A DNA stretch of 64,000 nt, taken from positions 909,777-973,776 of the forward strand of contig NC_018390.1 in assembly GCF_000208865.1 (NCBI RefSeq), in the 5' to 3' direction. Source of the DNA: Neospora caninum Liverpool (taxonomy: Eukaryota; Apicomplexa; Conoidasida; Eucoccidiorida; Sarcocystidae). The translations under genes and the position numbers were made by a program. Shown piece by piece: positions 21,501 through 32,300 of the stretch. The notes beneath the pieces were generated by a model, which was given only the letters and a program-made list of their open reading frames with translations, was not told where the DNA came from and did not search any database. How positions within the stretch are numbered: position 1 is the first letter of the stretch; each line of letters opens with the position of its first letter.

Positions 21501-23396
21501 ACTCCAGCAGGCAATCGACGAAGCGTGCAGATTTGCGGCTGTTTAAGGCATGAACCTTTAGGCTGGCTCATGTGGAGCTGTGCCACAAAACAGGCAGCTC
21601 AGGGCGACGCCAGGCAGTTGATTTTTAGTCTAACATGCCGGAGGAAAGGAAGTAAGGTGACAGCTGCACTGAGATGTGTGCCGGGGTGCTCACTATTAGT
21701 CGTACAGAGAACCAGTGGGTTCCAGCGAGCGAAACAGATCTCGCTTCAGCTTCACCATCGAGGGAGAGTGCAGTTACGTTGCAGCTGCAAAATTCTAAAC
21801 TGTTTTTTATCGTCTTCTCAACAGAAACAGTCCCCGTCTTTCTATAAACAAAGAAAGCGATTTTGTTCCACGTAGCTGGCCCACGTCCTTCTCTCTCCGT
21901 TTTACTGCTTTCTATGCGATATTCTTACGGGGCACGTCCGGGCACTTACCTCAAGCCTTGAGTTTGTCAGGTTGCCTTTTCCTCATTGTCTCGGGGATAA
22001 TGAGAAGAAGGCAGACACAAGGGCGTGACGTTACCGCCGTGGCCCCTCCAGCATTCTGTATTTCTGTCTCGGACTCGATGTTGCAGGCATTTCTCCATCT
22101 AATGCAAAGAGTTGCCCTTTAGTTTGTGGATATCAATAGATAATATATCTGTGATAGGCAAATCTCCCGCGCGCTCAAGCACGGCCGTCATGGACGGTAA
22201 TATTGATTTTAGGCAAGGGACTTCTGTTTGCCGTGGAAGACACTGCGGACCAGAGTGTTGCGAAGAAAACTGTGCCCATGTGCATCGTCTTCTATTTTGT
22301 CATCCTACGGGGAACCATGGGTTGTTCAACGTTTTCTGCCAAATTGAGAATGACGTGGAACGACGTGTTTTCCGCGACTGCGCCAGCCACAGAAGAGAAA
22401 GCCCTCTTCATCCAACCTACAGCCTCGCGCTCGCTCCATTGACACAGCCTCCCGGTATAAAACACCTTTCCCTATCACCTCTTCGACTGTACACCAAGCA
22501 ACAGCGTGCGCACTTTGAAAAGGGCATCAAGTGCTCCACACGTTCGAGGCGCTCCGAGGTCGAAAGACAAAACGACAAAGATATCCGTGTTTCGTCTCTC
22601 CCCCCTTCAAGTGAACTTCCCGCGCAGCAGGGTGGTCTCAAGACGGAGATCTATATACCTATATGTAGAGACAGATCCTTTCAAGCCTTACCAACGCTGA
22701 AAAACACCCATGCATGGCACTCCTCCCTTTTGCCAAACAAACATATGCGTATGCACAAACCTCGATTGACAGGAAGTTGGGCTGTTTCCGCACACACTCG
22801 TACGGTGCTCATCAGAAGCAGACGCAGAACGGGCGTTCTTCATCCGGGGGCAGTCGCGCCGTGGACTACGCGATTCGCACCGAGGCCTCCCGCAAAACGA
22901 AAAGGACTCATTCGCACATAAAATGCGTGCCTCTCCCCACAGCTCCTCGTATCGTTGCCTCGCTGTCGAGGATATCTAAAGGCGTGAAAGTTGGTCCGAC
23001 TCTGCAAAAACGGCGTTTACCTGAAACTACTTCAAACACAATTACCTTTGAGTATGAGGGTCGAAATCACCTGACACTTTTCCCACGTAGCCCTGAGCAG
23101 AAGATAACCTCATTTATGCATGCATATCTACATACACGTATTTCACGTAGGTATACATGCAGCGAGACTTCTTCACTCACACTCATGTTCTATGACATAT
23201 GCAGAACTATCGGTGTGTGCCGGCCTGCCCATGAAGCTGTGTACAGACCGCCGGCAGCTCCCATCCGGCAAAGATTTCTCTGTTGTGCTCCGTCTCTCTC
23301 TATCTCGATCTGAAGCGTATGCGGTCTCGGCTGATCGATGTGTCGAGAGCGGAGCCTGTGTGCGGATAGGGAATCAGGCGGCATTGCGGAGCGCGT
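21194..23396. other. Intergenic, between family gene and 3' end of GT32 gene
   Basis: No supported gene. Up to about 22060 it is the diverged partner of 17710-18250. A plus-strand frame at about 22112-22921 lacks an ATG at its left end and has no coding-like character. Because the two neighbouring genes converge here, both 3' UTRs must fall in this stretch. Confidence 0.5.
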
Positions 23397-26300
23397 TTAG
23401 AGCCACGAGAGAGCAGCTTTGATTTTGTCGAGGACGGAATCGGGGATCCACTGTCGCGCTTCCTCGCCTGCAAAGATTCGCAGCATCTCTTCGCCGCAGT
23501 ACGACGTGCAGAGCGTCTTCTGGAGGACGCCGATAACGGAGTAGGGCGCGTCCGTGAGCGAGGCGAGGAAGCCTTCGGGCCGGCGCGTGAGGAGCATCTT
23601 GGCGTACAAGTGCATGCCGTAGAAAGGCCCAGTTTTCCCGAGCGTGCGGAGCTCGGAAAAGCCTTCTGACTGCCCCTCCTCTCGCCAGAAGACGTCGCTT
23701 TCGAGAACCGGGAACCGTCCCTTTCGCGGCGCGGGTTGGAGCGGCTCGAAGGCCAGAGGCCCAAACAACCACAGAGGCCGCACAAACGGCGTGAAACGTT
23801 CTTCGTCCTCTGCGCCTTCGCCGAGACCTCGAGGCTGCTCGGCCTCGCCGGTACCCCGTCGCGTCTCCAGCAGGGCGGGCGAGGCTGCGGGGGGTGTCGG
23901 CGGCGAATTTGCGAAGCGAAGGACGTACCAGGCGTCGTGTGTTGGCGCGGCGCTTCCTCCGCGGCTGCTCGATCCGCTCGCGTGCTGCTCGCGCGCCTCA
24001 GCCTCCTCTTTTTCTCGCTCCTGGGCCACGCCGGCTGCGCCCGGGGCCACCCACCGGGAGTACAAGATCTCCCGAAAAGCGAGGGGACCTAACAACCCCC
24101 CTTTGCTCACGGCCAGTTGCCCCACGGACGCGGACGCAAGCTTTTTGGCGATGTAGTGGAGGATGTCACGCAGAAACAGGTGCCTTGTCCCTTCGAATTT
24201 GAACACGCGGTTCGTCAGCGCACACGGCCGAAAGACCGTCTGGTCTCGCCTGCGCTGCTTCAGGCACTTTCTTCTCTCTTCCCGAGCCTGTCCACCTGCC
24301 GTGTCTCCTCGCGCGAGCGGCGTCTCTCTGCGTTCAAAGCTTTGGTTCTCGCACACCAGGAAAGACGGCAAGGAGGCGAAGGACCGGAGCGTGATCATGT
24401 CCGCGTCGAGGTACAGGCCGCCCTCTCTGAAGAGGAAGAGCGCGCGGAGAATATCCGCAACGGTCGCCTGCCGCGAGTGTCGCAGCAGCCCAAACAGCGC
24501 GCTGTGGTTTGCCAGCGACGACAGCCGGAGAGCCGACGCGTGCGCAGCGAGCGGCGTCCCTGCGGGCAAACGGGGCGAAAGAGAAAAGAAAAGGCGAGCG
24601 CGTTCGCCGCCTTTGCCGAGACGCAGACCCGGTGAAACCGCAAAGATGCCGCGACAGAGACGAACAAGGAGAAACACACACAGACAGAAAGACAGAAAGA
24701 GATAGAAAGAAAGAGAAACAGAAAGAGAGACAGAGACAGAAAGAAAAAAGACAGAGGACGAAAAGGAGGGGTTTCTGTGCTGCGCGAGAAGCAGAGGGAG
24801 AGAGTCGGCGACCGTTCTGTCGAGCAACGCAGCAAGAGGAGCAACCGTGTGTCCGTGGACGGCGTCTGATTTGGAAGAAGGTTCTCGGGACAAGGGACGT
24901 GTGCGAGAATGTGCATGCGCGATTCTCGCCTGGACAAAAAAACCGCCAGAACGTCGACACTCCACGCGACACAGACTGCGCGGGTGCACATGCCCGTTTG
25001 GTAGGATCTGCTGGAGCCCTTTTTAGCAGCCTCATTCAGCATTCTCGAGGAACGACAAGACCTGAAGCGAGAAGCACGGAGAAGGCGCGGCCGTCACAGG
25101 AAAGAACCTAGCGTATGAGAAAAGAAGCGAGAACTCACCTTTGAGGTAGGGCTTTAGGGAGACATGCTGGACATACTGGAGGTCGTAGCCTTTCCTCCAG
25201 AAAAGTTGGAGCTGCGAGAGATGTAGACCTCGCGCTTGCTCCGTGAGTTTCCTCGTCGCATCTCTCTGCCTTCTTCCCCAGGAGGCAAAGAACATTCCGT
25301 CCCACCCATGGTTAGTTCTCGCATTTCCACTGGCCTCCTCGGCCTGCAGACTGGAGCCGAAGGCTTCGCCGCGGTCCCAGACGACGTCTTCATCCTCAAC
25401 GACGGGCAGGAGGACATGCAGCCGTAGAGTCCTGTCAGGAGCGGCGGCGAAGAAACTGTCGATGGCCCACAACTCCTTGCCAGTCAAAGGCTCTGCGCCG
25501 CCCCAGTACATGTGCGCGAGCGTCTGCCTTCTCTTCGCAATCTTATCAAAAGAAGAGAAAGAAGAAGCATCACTGTGGTAGATCGGGAGAGAGGAGCATC
25601 CATCGTAGAGCGACACGCGGTCGCCGCATTCGTCTTCTGTGAGCCGTCTCTGTTTTCCTCGCGCGCGGTTCTCGGAAGCATCGGCTTCTCTCTCTGTCGC
25701 TTCCTCTTCTTTTGCCTCGGTGACAGGCGAGGCGAGAGCACTCAAGAGCGCGACGAACCGGACGCCGTACTCGCGGTCGTAGGCGACACAGAGGTGCCGG
25801 CGGAGGCCCTCGCTGGACGCCTGGCCAGAGGCGAGCGAGGGGAGCGCTACGGGAGTTCTTCGAGAGACGGCGACTCGCCAGTTGGGGAGGAACAGAGACG
25901 GGTTCGGACGCCGCAAGGATCTTCCCCAAGCGGGAATCCCTTCGCGGGTCTCCGCGCCCTTCTCTGCGCTCTCCTGCGACTGGCCTCCCCGCAGCTCTTC
26001 CCTCTCAACGGTCCACGGCGCCTCCTCTTCCAGAAGAGACGAGACGCGGTTCTTCACTTTGTCGAGAAAGCCCACGAAGCTCTCGCTCTTTCCCGGCGCT
26101 GGCGAGTCCCGAGGAGAGAAGGCCCGATCGTCTCCTTCGAGGAGCGCGAGGAGGGAGTCGCCGAGCGAGGACACCGTGTGCGTCCCGGAGGGCGGAGACA
26201 GGAACGGCCTCAGCTTCACACAGGTCAAGGGCGAGGCGGCGTCGCGTTCTCTTGCGATTTCGCGCGCCTCTTCGCGTTCGGCTTGCTGCTCTGAGAACGA

Positions 26301-27035
26301 CGCATGCGCAGCGGACATATCCGACAGCCCTGAGAAGAACGTGGGGTGAAAGGCATCCGCATCGGAGGCGAGGAGAAGAAGAGGTGGAGCTGAGATTCGG
26401 CCAAAGTTCTCGACAGACGGGGGCGGGGAAGAAGACGCCAGCGCGGCGAGCTGTTTCAGCGACACCGCTTCGGCGACTGCGTCTTGCTCGGCCTCTTCAG
26501 TTGCGAAAAGAAAGGAGACGAGCGAAAAGGGAGAGACAAAGAGAGAAGAGAGCGCGAAGGGGATGCGCGAAACAGCGGAGCGTGTGTCCTCTTGGTCGAG
26601 GTCGACGAGGGAAGAGAGGAAGAAAGAGGCAAGGGCGCAGGAGAGAACCAGAAGGAACAGATAAACCCCGCCCCGCGAGACACGCCGACCTTTCCTCTCC
26701 GGCTCGTCCCAACAAGCCCAGTCACGGTTCCCTGTAGAGAGAGAGATCTTTCTGGAGCTGGAGCGCAGAAACGGAAAGATCGACTGAAGAGGCTGCAAGG
26801 CCTCGTGATCTCTCCTCCGAAACGCGTCAGCACGCGAAAAATGACGAGTCGAAGCCACCAACAGCGGTCCTTCTTCGGCATCATCCCGTCCTGGATCTGA
26901 AGGCCGATATGCATGCAGTGGAGAGCGAGAAGAAGGAGAAAAGGGCGGATCTGAGCTCGCCGCGCTGGGGTTAACCGGGCACGAAGAGATAGTTCCTCCC
27001 GAGGCCGCCTTGCGGCGAGCCTGAGAGTCCGGCAT
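23397..27035 (-). CDS. GT32-type (DXD sugar-binding) glycosyltransferase, type II membrane protein
   Basis: Two exons on the minus strand: 27035-25139 and 24559-23397. The donor is GTGAGT at 25138 and the acceptor TTTGCCCGCAG ends at 24560. The junction gives ...PYLKG then TPLAAHA, exactly in phase, for 1019 residues. The start is the ATG at 27035 (GGGGCAGAAGATGCC). One transmembrane segment lies at about 123-144 (VYLFLLVLSCALASFFL), followed by a long Ser/Glu-rich stem. The catalytic part begins near HMYWGG...ELWAIDSFF, continues through TVADILRALFLFREGG and LYLDADM (DXD, residues 684-686), and ends with the Cys-containing tail TSYCGEEMLRIF. The family's alpha-4-galactosyltransferase and Och1-like members use a nucleotide sugar in the Golgi lumen; donor and acceptor are unknown here. 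Large hydrophilic insertions are common in coccidian enzymes. A further small intron in exon 2 cannot be excluded. Confidence 0.85.
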
Positions 27036-27077
27036 CTTCTGCCCCACAGTTTCCAAGGCCAAACCGAGGAGTCCAAG

Positions 27078-27084
27078 AGAGACG
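27078..27084 (+). promoter_or_regulatory. WGAGACG-type heptamer upstream of GT32 start
   Basis: AGAGACG lies 43 bases before the minus-strand ATG. The heptamer [A/T]GAGACG is a known orientation-independent element of T. gondii promoters. Chance occurrence is possible, since it is only seven bases. Confidence 0.25.
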
Positions 27085-29019
27085 AAAGGATGCAGAGACA
27101 AGACGCAGAAAAAAGAAAAGAACGAGAGACCCACAAACGTAGTATAGGACGGAGCAAAGACCAAGCAAGGAGAAGAGCGCAGCAACCGAGAGAGACAAGA
27201 CGGAGGGGTGAAACTCTCTTTCTCTGGGCTGTGCCGTGCGGGCTGTTCTCGGTTGCTTGCGAAAGTGAGGAAACAAAGCGAATGTGCGCGCTGTGGACTT
27301 CAGGCGGCGTGGCGGCAAGGCAGAAAAGGAGGCGTGAACACGGGCACTGTGCCGCGCTGTCGAAGAAGACGTGTGCGGCGCGGAATGCTTCCGAAAGATG
27401 AGAGGCCCTCAGAGAGACACCGGAATCCCTCGAAAGGAGCTTTCGTCCGGAGTCCTGCCGTGCTGCCTGTTTTTCTTTGGCGGAGAACACGCTTTTTCGA
27501 GCTGCGGAGAAAAGACAAGGTTCGTCCTCCCTCGCGAGGGGCGCGAGCGGCTCTTTGCGAGCCGCGCGCAGCGCGAGAAAACCCCCCCGAAAGCGATTCC
27601 CCCTTCCAACGCGTTTTCACCTCGACGAGAAATAGAGAGAAACCGCGTCCTTTCCAGTCGTTGAATCTGCAGATTTTCTCGAGCTTTCGGTCTCTCCAGA
27701 TGCTCGTCGGGCGCGGCGTCGAGCGGAGTTGTGTGTGACGATGCAGGGAGCGCGGGTCGGAAACAGCTACGAGCGGAGAAGTGTCTAGCGCTTTTCGCGG
27801 ACGGTTCTTGCCTCCTCTCCAGCGAAGAAGAGCTTATTCTCTCTTCAAAGAGAAGCGGCGCGAGAAGCTGCCGAGGCAACGCGAACTCGCCAACCAAAAG
27901 ACAAACCGCCCTCTCGTGTTTTCAAGAGACCAAGGGACCGACAGCAAGTGACGAAAAAACGAGACAAGGAGAGGGGGAGCACAGGAGAGAGGTAGAGAGA
28001 AGAGGATGAGAACGAGCGAGAAAAGAGAAAAAACGGTGTAGTCTTGTTGTCCCCTATCCTTCTCTCTCCGTTTTCTTTCTTTTTCACTTTCCTTCCTTCT
28101 GGCCGGGTGCCTGTGACCGCCTTTCTGCCCGAGCACGCAGGCATGAGCGACAACATGCAGGGAGAGAGGCAAACTGAAGATTTTTTCGTCTCTGGTCTTC
28201 TCCAGGCAGCTTCTTTTAGGAAGCGCATGTCTCTTCCTCCTGTCGACAAGGCAGATACGTGACACGGTCATGAGATTCGGTGTCTTTTGAAAATCGTCTT
28301 CGCGGGTCCCCTCTCTTCATCCAACAGTCCACAAAAAAGAAACTGTCCGAAGCCTTACCTTTTTTTTTGTATCCTTCTCATCCCGTCTAGTCTCTCCATA
28401 CGTGTGTGTGTGTGTGTAGCGCTCGTCTGTATGATTGCACATTCGTCTACGTTCAACGTATTTGCATATGCATGTTAGCGAGTAGATAGACTGCTTTTTT
28501 GTCGTCTTCAGTCGGTGTACGCCAGCGCGCGAGGGTGTGCAGGAGGCCGTTGGAATGCTTTGACTACCTTGAAGGGCAGGTGCGCTTTCCGTCCTCGATC
28601 CCTGTCGCGGGTCTGTCGTTTTCCAGTCCCTGTCTCTCCGCGTAACGTCGACGCCTCCTCGTTTCTCTCCCCATTCTTGCTTTCTCGACCGGTTTGAGGT
28701 CTCAGCACTGCGAAGGTTTCTCTTCAAGCGAAACGCTGGAGATTGAGGGGCGCCGCACGTTTCGTCGGACGAGACTCCCCACAAACAGCCTGTAATCCTG
28801 TCTCCGAACGTTCTCACTCCGACGATGGATCATCTGAACGCTGCAGTCGAGGAGGGAGGTTGAGCAGCGAGAAGCGCCGGGTTGGTTCGCGAGAACGAGG
28901 CGTGTTGTCTTCTCTGGACAGATAAAGGATTAGTCGAGAACTGAAACGGAGAGGCCTGGCGAGTCAACACAGAAAACGGGACCGGAACACCCGACGTATC
29001 TGCGTATCAGCGGATGCTC

Positions 29020-29207
29020 TCCTCGTTCCTTCCTTTCCTCGTTCCTTCCTTTCCTCGTTCCTTCCTTTCCTCGTTCCTTCCTTTCCTCGTTCCTTTTTTT
29101 CCTCGTTCCTTCCTTTCCTCGTTCCGTCCTTTCCTCGTTCCTTTTTTTCCTCGTTCCTTCCTTTCCTCGTTCCGTCCTTTCCTCGTTCCTTCCTTTCCTC
29201 GTTCCTT
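29020..29207. repeat. 16-base polypyrimidine minisatellite
   Basis: About twelve head-to-tail copies of TTCCTTCCTTTCCTCG, with T/G variants (CCGTCC, CCTTTT). It lies 145 bases upstream of the GT13 start codon. The other strand is pure purine apart from one C per unit. Confidence 0.9.
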
Positions 29208-29350
29208 CTCTCCTTTTCCTTCCTCTCCTTTTCCGTCTCCTTCTGTAGGGCGCGTGGCCGTACACACGTCGATCGTTCCTCAGAGCGCCTCTGTTTCTCT
29301 GGGCTTTCCTTCGCCTCTCGGTTTCCGTCTCGCTCGTCTTTTCTGCGAAG

Positions 29351-32300
29351 ATGCACGTGAACCCGCGAGTGTTTCGAGGGTTTTCGACTCTGCGTCACCG
29401 CCTACACACGCAGTCGAGCAAGAAGAACTTCTGCTCCCTCTGTTACAATGCCGTGCGCGGCCTCTTCGGTCCAGGAGTCCAGGCTCGCGGCAGGCGCTGC
29501 GCGTTGCTCCTCCTGCTCGTCGCGATGGCGGCTGCCTGCGTCACCTTCTTCCTCCACTCCTACTACCTGGCGAGAGTCCACGAACTCGAACAGGCCCTAG
29601 CGCGCGCGTCTCTGCATGCGTCGCCGGTCGGAAAGGCTGCGTCCCAGCTTCCCGATGCGTCTGTCGCAGGAGCTGCGCACGAAGAAACGTTCTCTGGCAA
29701 CGAGGAACTTCAGGGGAACGGCGCGACCGAGGAAGAGACTTCCCTCAACGCCCAAGACAACATGCAGCGCCAAGGCGGCGAGAAAACGGAGACAGGCAGC
29801 GCCTCGCCCCTTCCTCGCTGGTGGAGACGAAGGCCAGCTGGAAGGCCCGCGGGTACGCGAAACGCCTGCGCGCAAATGCATGCGCACTGAGGAGGTTTGG
29901 GTTCACCTGCTTGTGGGGAGTGCCTTTACGGAGAATCAGTTGTGGAGAATCGGCTGTGGATATGAAGCGTCGACGGAAGTCGCGAATGGGAGAGGGCGGC
30001 AGACACGTTTCCCCCGATTCAGAAGAGAGGCTGGTGCGATTCGTGAAGAAGTCTCGGGTGAGAGAGAGCAAAAGGAGACAGCGACGCGGGGGGAGACGCC
30101 GCAAATGGAGGGGGGGGGGGGGTTAGTTCTCACACCCGGCGTTGCTCTGCAGCGGGTCCATTGTTCACGGCTGACGCCCCGTGTCTGCCTGGCAGCGGCT
30201 GTTTCTCATCTTTCGGGTGTTTCTTTCGGCTGTGTGGTTGGCTGCTCAAAAGTCTCCGGCGGCGTGTGGGATGCGAGCGTCGCGCTTTCCCTGTTCGATT
30301 TGAAAGAACAAATTCGCGCCAGTGGAGCGGCTGCAAATCCCTCGGGCGAGAAGATGCTGCACACCCATGGTCTAGGCGTGGTTCTCCTTCTCCCCAGCTC
30401 CACGACTCTCTCCTCGTCTGTGGGACGAACGCTGCAAGTAGGAAGAATCCAAACCGCCGACCTGTCCTCTTCTCGCGCTTTTCTCTGGCTCTCCGTCACG
30501 ATAACCCTCGACTGTCGGTTTTTTTCTTGGCGTGTCTTCCGCGTGCTTTTCCTGGTGCGCTGTCTCTTCCGTTTCGAGGTTCTCGTCTTGGCTCTTCGTG
30601 CCGCGCGTCTCCTCGGTCGCGCCTCCCGCTCGCCTCGCTGGTCTCTCGTGAATGATAAGAAGAGCGCGTTGATAGGAAGACAGAGAGGGGGAGAGTGGCT
30701 CTGGGGCCTCTCGCCTTCCGCAACCTTGAAACTCTCCAGCCCTGTTTCGGATTTTGCCTCACAGGATCTCCTCTCGCTTCGCAACGCCTTCCCCGGGAAG
30801 AAGTTCTTCCCAGTCATCATTTCTCAGGTACATCCTGTTCGTTTTCCTTCTCTTTGTCCTCGGTGCTTCCGCCTCTCTCTCTCTCGTTCCTCCTCCCCGC
30901 AGTCGTGCCTCTCGCGTTCCCATTCGCCTTTAGCGTCGATCTCTGCAGCTTCTCGAGAATCCTCATTCGCTTTCCTTCGCTTGCGAGCTTTCCTTTTCCT
31001 CCCAACCCCCCTGTCTCTGCATGCAAGTGTCTCAACTTTTCCTGTCACGTCCGCTTTGTTTCTCGCCCCCGCCCCTTTTCCATCTCTGCATGCACTTTCC
31101 TCTTTTCTCTTTCTCCCTCAGCCGGGATCGAGTGTGTGGCAAGCGAGCGCTGTCGCGCCGTTTCGCGTTGGCCCCAGCGGGGCGTACCACATGCAACGCG
31201 AGTTGAAGAAGCTGCAGATCTCCCGTCGTCCTTTCCAGAAAATTCCGGGAGAGCAAGAACCCGACGCTCCTTCGCCGTCTTCCCCTCTGTAGGTCTAGCC
31301 GCTTGTGTCTTTTTTCCTGTAGATCTCGCCTTTTCGTTTGCCTTTTCTTTTTCTTGTCGGGCTTCCACTTAGAGCTGCCGCTACCGGTCGCCTCGTGTGT
31401 GACGCTGCACAGAGAGGAGACAGAAGCTGAGACGCGTTTGTGGGAGGGAGAGGCGCGCCGCAGGTGAAGACCTCGCTGCACTCTCCTTTTCTTGTCCTTC
31501 TGACGGGCGTTTGCGTTCTTCCTCGGAACACGCCGTCCCTTCTTCGCGGCCAGCGGCAGACAGCCGATCGGAACACGGCCATCTCATACTTTCTCGCCGT
31601 CTCTTTCGCTTGTTCTTTTCAGGAGAGAGATGGAAAGTAACCATCTGCGTTGGGCAGCGCAGCAGGTGTTCAACGAACTCGGCCTTCCCTTTGCGCTCTT
31701 CCTCGACGCTGACCTCGAGGTAGGTGCGCGAGTTCGGCCACGCAGCGAAGCCGCGCTGAAATCCACCACAGAAGGCAGCCCGCGAAGCGAGCTTTCTGCC
31801 CTGGATCGGGGGATGGGTGTGCGAGACCGAAAGAAAAGGACGGGCAGGCGGAATTCAGAACGGACCGAGGGTTCGTTTGGTTTCGTGAAAAACGGTTCGA
31901 AACGCGCACGAGAGGCGGAGGGTGCGGGGGAGAACGGCGAGAGAAGAAGTTTCGTCGGGGACCGACTTTTTCCCAGCGTTTGGCCTGGTCAGCTCGGGAG
32001 AGATATCTCGGCGCTCGCTTTCGTGTCCCGACGCTTTTGTCCGTGCTCGCCACGAGTCTTCCTTCGCTTTCTCTGTGTCTTGCCTTTCTTTCCTCTCCTC
32101 TTCGCCCCTTTCAGTTCTCGCCGGACTTCTTCAGTTTCCTTGAGAAGGCCGTCGACGTGCTCGCGAAAGAGGAAGCCCCAGGCTGCGCGTCCCCGTTCTC
32201 CGCTCTCAGGTAGGTGCTGGCGGGGGGTGCCGAAAAAGCGTCGAAAAAGGCCTTCCAGGCTTCTTTCTTCCTTCCACGCTTCTTGAAAAACGTGAAAACC

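Larger units (their letters stand above)
27036..29350. other. Divergent promoter region between GT32 and GT13 genes
   Basis: 2.3 kb separates two start codons facing away from each other. It contains a purine-rich/pyrimidine-rich mosaic, a (GT)n run at about 28401-28417 and the 16-base minisatellite at 29020-29207. No gene could be supported inside. The short frame at 28143-28262 is open from an ATG but has no other support. Confidence 0.6.

Noticed and set aside
22112..22921. 269-codon plus-strand frame
   Set aside because: It begins without an ATG, its composition is random-like, and it lies in spacer DNA.
25512..26294. 260-codon plus-strand frame
   Set aside because: Antisense shadow of GT32 exon 1; Arg/Glu-rich translation without any motif.
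28143..28262. Short ORF starting MSDNMQGERQTED in the divergent spacer
   Set aside because: Only 39 codons, with no conserved feature; it could be an upstream ORF in a leader but nothing supports that.
29020..29207. Minisatellite as a CRISPR array
   Set aside because: The 16-base units are contiguous with no spacers, and the window is eukaryotic nuclear DNA.
29616..31292. Continuous open frame of 558 codons overlapping the first GT13 exons
   Set aside because: It reads through clear introns (donor GTACAT at 30828, acceptor TCCCTCAG before 31122). Only the 30765-30827 and 31122-31288 parts are exonic by family alignment; the rest translates as Arg/Ser-rich sequence.
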